From Pseudoxanthomonas koreensis (GTDB lineage: Bacteria; Pseudomonadota; Gammaproteobacteria; Xanthomonadales; Xanthomonadaceae), in the NCBI RefSeq assembly GCF_010093225.1, contig NZ_PDWM01000003.1, positions 1-64,000 on the forward strand: a stretch of DNA of 64,000 nucleotides, read 5' to 3'. The notes under the pieces were generated by a model. The model ran no database searches and had not been told where the DNA came from. It worked only from the letters and a program-made list of their open reading frames with translations. This document shows, piece by piece, positions 35,890-43,485 of the stretch. The first letter of the stretch is position 1; every line of letters begins with the position of its first letter. The translations under genes were made by a program, and so were the position numbers.

Positions 35890-36011
35890 AGGCAGGGGGC
35901 ATCCGGGCCGAAAATCGCCGGTAGCTTGCCGGATGCGGGTGCATGCGGGCAATGAAAGCCGGCGCATGGCGCAGGCGGGGTTCAGTCGGGGCGCGTCCGC
36001 TGGCCCCGGGC

Positions 36012-36923
36012 TCAGTCGCGCAGGGCGCCGACGTGGGCCCCCGCCGATTCGGCCAGCGCCTCCAGGTTGTAGCCGCCCTCGAGCATCGACACCATCCGTC
36101 CGTCGCCGTGGTGGGCGGCGATGGCGCGCAGTTCGGTGGTGATCCAGGCGAAGTCCTCGGCGTCCAGCATCACGTCGGCCAGCGGGTCGGCCAGGTGCGC
36201 GTCGAAGCCGGCCGAGACCAGCAGCAGCTGCGGCCGGAACGTGTCCAGCGCCGGCAGCAGCGTGTCCAGCCAGGTGTTGCGGAAGCGGAAGCCGCCGCCC
36301 CCCGGCGGCAGCAGCGCGTTGAACAGGTTGCCGGCGCCGCGATCGTGGATGCCGCCGGTGTGCGGGTACAGCCCCGACTGGTGGCTGCTGAAGTAGGCCA
36401 CCGCCGGGTCGCGCTGGAAGATGGCCTGGGTGCCGTTGCCGTGGTGCACGTCGAAGTCGACGATCGCGACCCGTTCCAGCCCGTGGTGGTCGCGCGCGTG
36501 GGCCGCGGCTACGGCGATGTTGTTGAACAGGCAGAAGCCCATCGCCGCATCGGCGGTGGCGTGGTGGCCCGGCGGGCGTACCGCGCAGAACGCGGTGGTG
36601 GTCTCGCCGGCGATGACCGCATCGACCGCGGCCAGGCCGGCGCCGGCCGCGTGCAGGGCGGCACGGCCGGAGCCGGGCGACACCACCGTGTCCGGGTCGA
36701 GCCGGAGCAGCGGGCCGTCCACCGGGGCCAGCACCTCGTCCACCAGTTCGGCCGCATGCACGCGCAGCAGGTCGCCGCGCCGGGCCAGGGGCGCCTCGCG
36801 CCAGTCCAGATCCGGCCAGGCCCGGTGCAGGGCATCCAGCACTACGCGCAGCCGGGCCGGCTGCTCGGGGTGTTCCGGGCCGGTGTCGTGCTCCAGGCAA
36901 GCGGGATGGGTATAGGCCAGCAT
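36012..36923 (-). CDS. Histone-deacetylase-family zinc hydrolase
   Basis: This 303-residue protein belongs to the bacterial class II HDAC/acetylpolyamine amidohydrolase family. The active-site pattern is complete: RPPGHHAT with the paired His, DFDVHHGNGTQ with the zinc ligands Asp and His, LVSAGFDAHLADPL with the third ligand, and LEGGYN with the transition-state region. It should deacetylate a small molecule such as an acetylpolyamine or a lysine side chain. It is expressed away from lptD and lies 73 bases from the adenosyltransferase gene, all minus strand. Its substrate is not evident. Confidence 0.88.
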   Translation of the reverse strand: MLAYTHPACLEHDTGPEHPEQPARLRVVLDALHRAWPDLDWREAPLARRGDLLRVHAAELVDEVLAPVDGPLLRLDPDTVVSPGSGRAALHAAGAGLAAVDAVIAGETTTAFCAVRPPGHHATADAAMGFCLFNNIAVAAAHARDHHGLERVAIVDFDVHHGNGTQAIFQRDPAVAYFSSHQSGLYPHTGGIHDRGAGNLFNALLPPGGGGFRFRNTWLDTLLPALDTFRPQLLLVSAGFDAHLADPLADVMLDAEDFAWITTELRAIAAHHGDGRMVSMLEGGYNLEALAESAGAHVGALRD

Positions 36924-36996
36924 GCGGCCAACCTAGCGCGGCCGCGCGCCCGGCGCCATCCGGCTTTGGTGGGGCGGGCTCCGCGCAGGGCCGGGC

Positions 36997-37557
36997 TTAC
37001 CGGGCCTTGCGCCGCTCGTGGCGCCAGATCACCTCACCCTGGCCATCGGCGCGGGCCAGGACCCGGGCCAGCACGAACAGCAGGTCGGACAGGCGGTTGA
37101 GGTAGCGCACAGCCTCCCCACGCACCGCCTCGACCCGCGACAGCGCCACCGTCCCGCGTTCGGCGCGGCGCACGATGGTGCGGGCCAGGTGGCAGCGCGC
37201 GGCGGCCTCGCCGCCGGCGGGGAGGATGAACTCCTTCAGCGCCGGCAGGTCGGCGTTGAACCGGTCCAGGTGGCGCTCCAGCGCGTCGATGTCCTCGGCC
37301 TGGACCGCGGCATGGCCGGGGATGCACAGCTCGCCGCCCAGGTCGAACAACTGGTGCTGGACCGAGGTCAGCAGGTCGCGGATGTCGTCGGGCACGCCCG
37401 GGGCGGCCAGGACCACGCCGATGGCCGAGTTGGCCTCGTCCACGGTGCCGTAGGCCTCGACCCGCAGCGAATCCTTGCCGGTGCGGCTGCCGTCGCCCAG
37501 CCCGGTGCTGCCGTCGTCGCCGGTGCGGGTGTAGATCTTCGAGAGGCGGTTGCCCAT
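36997..37557 (-). CDS. PduO-type cob(I)alamin adenosyltransferase
   Basis: This 186-residue enzyme transfers adenosine from ATP to cob(I)alamin, making coenzyme B12. The family signatures are KIYTRTGDDGSTGLGDG at the N-terminus (ATP loop), VEAYGTVDEANSAIGVVLA (residues contacting cobalamin), and RTIVRRAERGTVALS with YLNRLSDLLFVLAR near the C-terminus. It is the PduO type, as opposed to CobA/BtuR. It is 19 bases downstream of the likely cobalamin transporter gene, so the two would salvage and activate B12. The stop is TAA. Confidence 0.93.
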   Translation of the reverse strand: MGNRLSKIYTRTGDDGSTGLGDGSRTGKDSLRVEAYGTVDEANSAIGVVLAAPGVPDDIRDLLTSVQHQLFDLGGELCIPGHAAVQAEDIDALERHLDRFNADLPALKEFILPAGGEAAARCHLARTIVRRAERGTVALSRVEAVRGEAVRYLNRLSDLLFVLARVLARADGQGEVIWRHERRKAR

Positions 37558-37576
37558 GGCGGCGGCAGGCGCCGCG

Positions 37577-38164
37577 TCAGCGCGCGGCGCGGCGCTCGCG
37601 CAGCATCGGCGCGATGCGCTCGGCGGCGACCTGGAGCACGGTGGCGATGCCGACGTAGGCCGCGGCGGTGGCGGCGTAGCCCGGCAGCCAGTCGTTGAAG
37701 TTCTTCCACCAGCCGGCCACGGTCGGGTCGGCGACCACGCCGCTGTACCAGTAGAACGTGCCCTGGGCGACGAACTGGCAGGCCAGCACCGCCACCCCGA
37801 ACGCGGCCAGCAGGCGGCCCAGCGAGGTCCAGCCGGCGCCGCTGTAGTTGCGGCGCAGCCAGCTGCCGCCGGCCCACATCAGGCCGTACGCCGGGATCAG
37901 CCCCCAGTACGCGGCCGAGACGCAGTAGTGCTCCCAGAACGCCATGTCGTGGCTGGAGATCACCACCCAGTCCACGGCCATGGCCAGCGCCATCAGCAGC
38001 GGGAACGCCCAGCGGCCCCAGCCGCGCAGGTGGAAGCCGGCGATGAAGAACACCGCCCAGCTAGCGTCCGGCGGCGAGAAGTGGTCGAACACATGGGCGC
38101 GTGAAGCGGCCATGAGCAGGGCCAGCACGGACAGGATGAAGATTCGGGAGGTGGTGGCGGTCAT
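37577..38164 (-). CDS. btuM: Probable BtuM-like cobalamin transporter (solitary ECF S-component)
   Basis: This 195-residue membrane protein has six predicted helices (about 5-21, 34-48, 52-71, 79-100, 113-135 and 155-180), the size and topology of an ECF S-component. In BtuM of Thiobacillus denitrificans a cysteine near residue 80 binds the cobalt of cobalamin. Here Cys81 lies in WEHYCVSAAYWG, with His28 (DHFS), Asp65 (AVDWVV) and Tyr86 nearby, at positions like those I recall for BtuM. Its place upstream of a cobalamin adenosyltransferase supports a B12 role. I call it from topology, the Cys and context, not from a search. I see no B12-box riboswitch in the 124 bases upstream. A TAGAAT-like -10 lies just before the start. 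Confidence 0.55.
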   Translation of the reverse strand: MTATTSRIFILSVLALLMAASRAHVFDHFSPPDASWAVFFIAGFHLRGWGRWAFPLLMALAMAVDWVVISSHDMAFWEHYCVSAAYWGLIPAYGLMWAGGSWLRRNYSGAGWTSLGRLLAAFGVAVLACQFVAQGTFYWYSGVVADPTVAGWWKNFNDWLPGYAATAAAYVGIATVLQVAAERIAPMLRERRAAR

Positions 38165-38288
38165 GGTCGGGCGTGGGTGAAGGCCAGACCCGCATTCTAG
38201 CCGACCCCGCCAGGCTCCGCTTTTTCCCCACTCGGACACCTTGAGCACAGCGATGCGATGCGCCCCGGCACCCCCGTATCATGTGGGC

Positions 38289-39488
38289 ATGATCCGAACC
38301 CACGATGTCGTCATCGTCGGCGGCGGCCTGGTCGGCGCCAGCCTGGCGATCGCCCTGGACGGGCTGCCGCTGGACGTGGCCCTGGTCGAAGCGACCCCGC
38401 CGGCCGAGCTGCCGGCGGTGTTCGACCAGCGCAACCTGAGCCTGGCCGCCGCTTCGGTGAACGCGTTGTCGGCGCTGGGCGTGATGGGCGAACTGCGCGC
38501 GCCGACCGGGCCGATCCGGCGCATCCAGGTCAGCCGCGCCGGCGATTTCGGCAGCGTGCGCCTGGAGGCGGCTGATTACGGCCGCGAGGCCTTCGGCCAG
38601 GTCGTCGTCGCCCGCGATTTCGGCGAGGCGCTGGAGGCGCGGCTGTCGCGGCTGCCGCGGCTGACCCGCTACCGGCCGGCGCGTTTCGTCGCGCTCGACG
38701 GCGATGATGGCGAGGCGCGCGGCCTGCGCCTGGCCACCGCCGATGGCGAACTGCGGCTGCGCGCGCGCCTGCTCGCCGCCGCCGACGGCACCCGCAGTGC
38801 GTTGCGCGAAGCGCTGGGTATTCCCGTGCGCCACCACGACTACGGCCAGACCCTGTTCGTGGCGCGCGTGCACGGCGAACGCGCGCCCGATGGCACCGCG
38901 TGGGAGCGCTTCACCGACAGCGGCCCGACCGCGCTGCTGCCGCGCGGCGACCGCAGCTACGGCGTGGTCCACGGCGTGCCCACCGCGCAGGCCGCCGCGG
39001 TCGCCGCGCTGGACGAGGCCGGCTGGCTGGCGCGGGTCCAGGACGCCTTCGGCTGGCGAGCCGGGCGTTTCCTCCGCGCCGGCGAACGCAGTGCCTATCC
39101 GATCGCCTCGGCGATTGCCGAGGCGCTGGTCGCACCGCGTGCGGTGCTGCTGGGCAACGCCGCCCAGACCATCCATCCGGTCGGGGCGCAGGGTTTCAAC
39201 CTCGGCCTGCGCGATGCGCTGACCCTGGCCGAGGCGCTGCGCGCCCGCGCTGGCGATCCCGGTGCTGCGGAGCTGCTCGCGCACCATGCGCAGCGCCGCC
39301 GCGAGGACCGCGAGCGCACCATCGCCTTCTCAGATGGCCTGGCGCGGACCACCGCCAATCCTTCGCCGCTGCTGCGCCCGCTGCGCAGCCTGGGCCTGCT
39401 GGCCGCGGACCGCGCCGGCTGGCTGCAGTCGTGGCTGGTGGGCGGGGCAATGGGCTTCCGCGGCGACGTGCCGGAGCTGTGCCGGTGA
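38289..39488 (+). CDS. ubiH: UbiH-type FAD monooxygenase of ubiquinone synthesis
   Basis: This 399-residue flavoprotein hydroxylates the ubiquinone ring precursor. The FAD-binding Rossmann motif is VVIVGGGLVGASLAIALDG (about 8-25), with the second FAD region GNAAQTIHPVGAQGFNLGLRDA (about 295-316), the UbiH/UbiF hallmark. An ATG at 38289 (MIRTHDVVIVGGG) is the best start; the frame is open to 38241 without support. Its stop TGA overlaps the next gene's GTG start (GTGA), so the two hydroxylases are coupled. UbiH is best fitted by the order, but C1 versus other ring positions cannot be assigned from sequence alone. Confidence 0.87.
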   Translation: MIRTHDVVIVGGGLVGASLAIALDGLPLDVALVEATPPAELPAVFDQRNLSLAAASVNALSALGVMGELRAPTGPIRRIQVSRAGDFGSVRLEAADYGREAFGQVVVARDFGEALEARLSRLPRLTRYRPARFVALDGDDGEARGLRLATADGELRLRARLLAAADGTRSALREALGIPVRHHDYGQTLFVARVHGERAPDGTAWERFTDSGPTALLPRGDRSYGVVHGVPTAQAAAVAALDEAGWLARVQDAFGWRAGRFLRAGERSAYPIASAIAEALVAPRAVLLGNAAQTIHPVGAQGFNLGLRDALTLAEALRARAGDPGAAELLAHHAQRRREDRERTIAFSDGLARTTANPSPLLRPLRSLGLLAADRAGWLQSWLVGGAMGFRGDVPELCR

Positions 39489-40681
39489 CGGGTCATGTGA
39501 AAGCGAAAGGTCGCGCGCGCCTGGACGTGGCGGTTGCCGGCGGCGGCGTGGTCGGCGCGGCCTGCGCGCTGGCGCTGGCCCGCACCGGGCTCGATGTGGC
39601 CCTGGTCGAACCGCGCCCGGCACCGCGCTGGCTGGCCGAACGGCCGGACCTGCGCGTGTACGCGCTGGCGCCGGACAACGCCGCCCTGCTCGAACGCCTG
39701 GGCGTGTGGCCGCAGGTACTCGCCGCGCGCGCCCAGCCCTACCGGGCGATGCGCGTATGGGACGCGGCCGGCGGCGGTGAACTGGCCTTCGACGCGGCGG
39801 CGATGGCCCGCGCCGAACTGGGCTGGATCGTGGAGAACGACCTGCTGGTCGACCGGCTGTGGGCGGCGCTGGCCGCCGCCGGCGTGCAGCTGCATTGCCC
39901 GGCGCGGGTGGAGGCGCTGGAGCAGGACGCGGCGGGCGCACGCCTGCGCCTGGACGACGGCAGCCGCGTGGAGGCACGGATCGCGGTGGCCGCCGACGGC
40001 GCCGGTTCGGACCTGCGCCGGCTGGCCGGGCTGGAAGTGGATGCGCACGACTACGGCCAGCGCGGCGTGGTCGCCTACATCGAGACCGCGCGTTCGCACC
40101 AGGACACCGCGTGGCAGCACTTCCTGCCGACCGGACCGCTGGCGCTGCTGCCGTTCGCCGGCGGGCGCAGTTCGATCGTATGGACCCTGCCTGACGCCGA
40201 GGCCGCGCGCGTGCTGGCGCTGGACGACGACGCGTTCGCGCTCGAACTCACCGATGCGGCGGCGGCGCGGCTTGGGCGCGCGGTGCCGGTTTCGCAGCGC
40301 GCCGCTTTCCCGCTGCGCCGGCAGCTGGTCCGCAGCCAGGTGGCCGGGCGGGTGCTGGTGCTGGGCGATGCGGCGCACGTGGTCCATCCGCTGGCGGGGC
40401 AGGGCGTGAACCTGGGCCTGCGCGACGTGGCCGCGCTGCTCGCCGAAGTCGAGGCCGCGCAGGCGCGGCGCAGCGACCGGACCGCCGCGCACCGGCTGCA
40501 GCGCCGGGCGCGCAGGCGGCGCAGCGACAACGCGGTGTCGGCCTACGCCTTCGAAGGCATCAACCGCCTGTTCTCCAACGCCGACCCGGCCACGACCCTG
40601 GTCCGCGGCCCGCTGCTGGGCCTGGCGGGGAAACTGCCGCCGCTGCAGCGCGCGCTGTGGCGCCACGCCGCCGGCCTCTGA
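39485..40681 (+). CDS. UbiI/UbiF/VisC-family FAD hydroxylase
   Basis: This 398-residue flavoprotein is a paralogue of the preceding gene. It has DVAVAGGGVVGAACALALAR as the FAD motif, a conserved DGAGSDLRRLAGL in the middle, and GDAAHVVHPLAGQGVNLGLRDV as the second FAD motif. It would add another ring hydroxylation in ubiquinone synthesis (C5 or C6 type). The start is a GTG at 39485 overlapping the ubiH stop, giving VTGHVKAKGRARLDVAVAGGG; a nearby GTG at 39497 is possible. A T-run (CGCTTTTTTTGC) follows the stop by about 10 bases, next to REPIN R9. Confidence 0.85.
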   Translation: MTGHVKAKGRARLDVAVAGGGVVGAACALALARTGLDVALVEPRPAPRWLAERPDLRVYALAPDNAALLERLGVWPQVLAARAQPYRAMRVWDAAGGGELAFDAAAMARAELGWIVENDLLVDRLWAALAAAGVQLHCPARVEALEQDAAGARLRLDDGSRVEARIAVAADGAGSDLRRLAGLEVDAHDYGQRGVVAYIETARSHQDTAWQHFLPTGPLALLPFAGGRSSIVWTLPDAEAARVLALDDDAFALELTDAAAARLGRAVPVSQRAAFPLRRQLVRSQVAGRVLVLGDAAHVVHPLAGQGVNLGLRDVAALLAEVEAAQARRSDRTAAHRLQRRARRRRSDNAVSAYAFEGINRLFSNADPATTLVRGPLLGLAGKLPPLQRALWRHAAGL

Positions 40682-40702
40682 GCCGCTTCTGCGCTTTTTT
40701 TG

Positions 40703-40832
40703 CAGGAGCCCACTTCAGGGGGCGACCCGCAGGCACCGGAAGGCGCGTTGTTGAACGTGGGGTCTCCGGAAGCGTGGCTGTTGAACGAGGCGTTTCCTTA
40801 CGCTTTCGGGTCGCCCATGAATGGGGCTCCTA
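40703..40832. repeat. REPIN R9 between ubiI-like gene and EF-hand gene
   Basis: The left arm (CAGGAGCCCACTTCAGGGGG) has lost the T of GTAG; the right arm is degenerate (CCCATGAATGGGGCTCCTA). The spacer carries GTTGAACG twice in the same direction instead of an inverted inner repeat, and TCTCCGGA in the middle. The right arm's TAG, read on the minus strand, is the stop of the EF-hand gene. It looks older than most copies. Confidence 0.8.
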
Positions 40833-41219
40833 CAGGATCCAGCCGGCCAGTTCTTCCCGGTCCAGGCGGCCGTCGCGGTTCGTGTCGGTGCGGTCGAACC
40901 CGCGCAGCAGGTAGCGATCGGCCGCGCCGGCCTCCTTGCGGTCCACGCTGCCGTCGCCGTCCGCGTCGAACACGTCGAAGTCGAAGCGGTCGCCACCGAC
41001 CAGGCTGCGCGGTTCCAGCGAGCGGATGATGGTGCGCTCGCCGTTCGGACCTTCAAGCACCACCATGCCGGTCTGGCGTTGCAGCGGCTGTTCCGCCGGC
41101 GTGGCCGGCGGCGGTGGCAGCGGCGAGGTGCTGGCCGGCGTGCCGCGCTGGGCCAGCGCGTCGCCGCCGGCGGCGAGCAGGAACACCAGCGACGCGAACG
41201 TGATTGCGGGACGGATCAT
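40830..41219 (-). CDS. Exported EF-hand protein
   Basis: This 129-residue protein has a signal peptide (about 1-24, MIRPAITFASLVFLLAAGGDALA/Q), a Pro-rich spacer (TSPLPPPPATPAEQP) and two calcium-binding EF-hand loops: DADGDGSVDRKE (about 86-97) and DTNRDGRLDREE (about 112-123), both with Asp at positions 1, 3, 5 and Glu at 12. It should bind calcium in the periplasm or outside. The function is unknown. It lies 13 bases downstream of the oxidoreductase gene on the minus strand. A possible ribosome-binding site, AGGAG at 41233-41229, comes from a repeat remnant. The stop TAG comes from REPIN R9. Confidence 0.82.
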   Translation of the reverse strand: MIRPAITFASLVFLLAAGGDALAQRGTPASTSPLPPPPATPAEQPLQRQTGMVVLEGPNGERTIIRSLEPRSLVGGDRFDFDVFDADGDGSVDRKEAGAADRYLLRGFDRTDTNRDGRLDREELAGWIL

Positions 41220-41225
41220 GGCGGG

Positions 41226-41238
41226 CAGGCTCCTACAG
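41226..41238. repeat. Arm-start remnant at the oxidoreductase stop
   Basis: Read on the minus strand the sequence is ATCCTGTAGGAGCC, the first bases of a REPIN arm. Its TAG is the stop of the oxidoreductase gene (41235-41233), and the following AGGAG sits 10 bases before the EF-hand ATG, a usable Shine-Dalgarno sequence. No hairpin or second arm remains. Confidence 0.5.
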
Positions 41239-42375
41239 GATGATGCGGCGGCTGCCGGCGCGGGCGGAGGCGAAGATCGCGTCGAGCACGCGCAGGTCGC
41301 GCACGCCTTCCTCGCCGGGCACCAGCGGCGCGGTGCTGTTGATGATCGCCAGCGCGTCGTCGTCCATCTGCCTGGCCTGCTGGTGCGGCACCGCGTCGGC
41401 GAAGACCTGGCCGTCGCTGGTGCGCCCCTTCAGCCCGTCGTAGCTCTGGAACGGCGACAGCTCGTACCAGCCGCGCTCGCAGTCGGCGCGCAGCAGGTTC
41501 ATGTTGCGACCGAAGCTGGTCGCGCATTCGGCCACGGCGCCGTCGGCGAATTCCAGGGTGAAATGCATGGTCTCGTCCACGCCATCGAACAGTCCGGGGC
41601 GCCAGATCTCCTGGCGCGCGCTCACCGCCACCGGTTCCTGGCCACTGGTGTAGCGCGCGGCGTTCAGCGCATACACGCCCATGTCGTACATCGCCCCGCC
41701 GCCGTGCTGCGGCAGCAGGCGCCACGGCTTGTTCGCCGGGTCGACGTCGTCGTAGGCATGGAATCCGGCCTCGGCGCGGATCCGCAGGATCCTGCCGTAG
41801 GGAAGCTCGCGCGCCATCGCCATCAGCCGCCGCGTGTTCGGTTCGTGCTGCAGGCGGTAGCCGATGGCCAGCTGGACCCTGTTGGCGCGGCAGGCGTCGA
41901 CCATCGCCTGGCCCTCTGCCGCATCCATCGCCATCGGCTTCTCGCACCACACGTGCTTGCCGGCGTTGGCCGCGCGCAGGGCCAGCGGCTTGTGCAGGTC
42001 GTTCGGGGTCGCGATGTAGACCGCCTGGATGGCGGGGTTGTCGGCGATGCGGTCGAAGTCGTCGTAGCCGTACACGTTGGCGTCGGGGATGCCGTACTCC
42101 TGCTGCCACGCCGGGATCTTCTCTGGCGAACCGGTGACGATGCCGGCGAGGTGGCAGTGCGCGGCCAGTCGCAGGCCCGGCGCCAACTGGTGGGTCGCGT
42201 AGCCGCCCAGGCCGACCAGGGCCACGCCGATGGAGTCCTTGCGCCGCGGCCCAGGCGCGGGTGTCGAGACCGGTGCCGCGGTGGTTCCTTTTGCGCCGGC
42301 GGGCAGGGCTGCGCCGATGCCCGCGGCGGCCAGCGTGGACAGCAGGTGGCGGCGGCTCAGTCGCAACGGGTGCAT
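41233..42375 (-). CDS. Tat-exported Gfo/Idh/MocA-family oxidoreductase
   Basis: This 380-residue protein starts with a twin-arginine signal (SRRHLLSTLAAAGIGAA, RR at about 7-8) and carries a Rossmann domain (VALVGLGGYATHQLAPGLRL, about 45-65) and the conserved EKP of the family (WCEKPMAMD, about 140). The C-terminal domain follows the glucose-fructose oxidoreductase pattern (GGGAMYDMGVYALNAARY). Such enzymes fold with NADP in the cytoplasm and are then exported. The substrate is probably a sugar. The ATG at 42375 has CGGAGAAAA just upstream. The stop TAG lies in a repeat remnant and runs on into the EF-hand gene. Confidence 0.86.
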   Translation of the reverse strand: MHPLRLSRRHLLSTLAAAGIGAALPAGAKGTTAAPVSTPAPGPRRKDSIGVALVGLGGYATHQLAPGLRLAAHCHLAGIVTGSPEKIPAWQQEYGIPDANVYGYDDFDRIADNPAIQAVYIATPNDLHKPLALRAANAGKHVWCEKPMAMDAAEGQAMVDACRANRVQLAIGYRLQHEPNTRRLMAMARELPYGRILRIRAEAGFHAYDDVDPANKPWRLLPQHGGGAMYDMGVYALNAARYTSGQEPVAVSARQEIWRPGLFDGVDETMHFTLEFADGAVAECATSFGRNMNLLRADCERGWYELSPFQSYDGLKGRTSDGQVFADAVPHQQARQMDDDALAIINSTAPLVPGEEGVRDLRVLDAIFASARAGSRRIIL

Positions 42376-42612
42376 GTTTTCTCCGGGGTGCGAATGGCGG
42401 CGTGACGTCCCGAACGATAAGGCGATGTCACGAAGCAACGCCAGCCGTTCGTGCGTGCGGCCCGCGCAGCACGCGCCCTGGCACGCAGGCCCGCGCGAAG
42501 GGAAGCCCGCCGGGCGGGCCCGGCGCCACAGGCGCGGCGTAAGATGCCTGCGGCAGTCCCGGCTGCTGCGACGGGCACCGCCGATACTGGCGCATTGGAG
42601 GAGAGCAAGCCG

Positions 42613-43332
42613 ATGCAACCGCTGGAACTGAACGACCCGGCCGCGTTCGCCGCCGAATTCCTGCGCCAGACCCAGCTGCAGGGTTTCGGCGCGCTGAGCC
42701 GGCGCGACATGGAGTTGCTGGTGTTCGTGCTGCTCGAACGCGACGGCGCGATCGACCGCAACGCCAGCAACCACGCCGCCGCCCAGCAGCTGCGCGTCAC
42801 TCCGGCGAAACTGCGCGCGCTGCGCCGCGACGGCTACGCGCGCTGGCGCCAGCTGGTGGCCGAGCCCGCCGACGCCGCGCTGCGCCGGATCCTCGGCAAC
42901 GTGCTGGCGTCCGCCAACCTGCGCGCCGGCAGCCGCCATGTCAGCGAGCGCAGCCGCAAGGACGGTTTCCTCGCCGTGCGCGTGGAGCATCCCGACGACC
43001 GCCAGCTGTTCGAACAGGCGATCCTCGATGCTGGTGCGCTGCCGGTGTACGAGCGCAATCGCGAAGTGCTGGCGGTGCGCTTCGATACCCTGGTGGCGCT
43101 GGCCGAGCGCAGCGGTTTCCTGCAGCCGGACACCGAAGCGGTGGTGAAGGAACTGCGCAGGCTGGCGCCCGGTTCGGAGGAACTGGCCGACCTGCTGAAG
43201 AAGGACGTGGCCAAGCTGCGCTGGGAAGACGCGCGCAACGCGCTCAACAGCCTCGGCGCCAAGGCCGTGTCGACCAGCGCCGAGGGCGCGGTGAAGGCGC
43301 TGCTGAAGCTGGTGTTCCCGTTCCTGCCCTGA
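42613..43332 (+). CDS. Conserved protein of unknown function
   Basis: I do not recognise this 239-residue protein. It has no signal peptide or membrane helix. The first half (about 1-95) is helical and may form a helix-turn-helix-like unit (MELLVFVLLERDGAIDRNASNHAAAQQLRVTPAKLRALRRDGYARW). The middle has RSRKDGFLAVRVEHPDDRQLFEQAILDAGA. The end is helical and hydrophobic (AVKALLKLVFPFLP). A strong GGAGGAGAG lies 10 bases before the ATG at 42613, which decides the start; an open frame upstream from 42451 has no support. REPIN R10 begins 57 bases after the stop. The 237 bases upstream hold no clear feature. Confidence 0.72.
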   Translation: MQPLELNDPAAFAAEFLRQTQLQGFGALSRRDMELLVFVLLERDGAIDRNASNHAAAQQLRVTPAKLRALRRDGYARWRQLVAEPADAALRRILGNVLASANLRAGSRHVSERSRKDGFLAVRVEHPDDRQLFEQAILDAGALPVYERNREVLAVRFDTLVALAERSGFLQPDTEAVVKELRRLAPGSEELADLLKKDVAKLRWEDARNALNSLGAKAVSTSAEGAVKALLKLVFPFLP

Positions 43333-43389
43333 GCTGGCGCCGTCGCGGTCGTTTGCGCCTGGCCCCGTGCGGCATCCGGCTGCTGTCTG

Positions 43390-43485
43390 TAGGAGCTGAC
43401 TTCAGTCGGCGACACGGCGCCGCCGGCACAGGCGACGCCGCTGTGATTCCGCGTCGACCGTTTCGCCGACTGAAGTCAGCTCCTA
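43390..43485. repeat. REPIN R10, short variant between the unknown gene and rlmM
   Basis: The arms are GTAGGAGCTGACTTCAGTCGGCGAC and its complement, cited here by its parts: GCTGAC-TTCA-GTCGGC is a perfect six-pair hairpin with one G-T pair. This is a third stem type in the family. The element is about 96 bases, shorter than the others, and its spacer lacks the inner GTTCAACGCG repeat. The right arm's TAG, read on the minus strand, is the stop of rlmM. Confidence 0.88.

Noticed and set aside
38165-38288. A cobalamin riboswitch upstream of the BtuM-like gene
   Set aside because: The gap is only 124 bases and I find no B12-box-like sequence in it.
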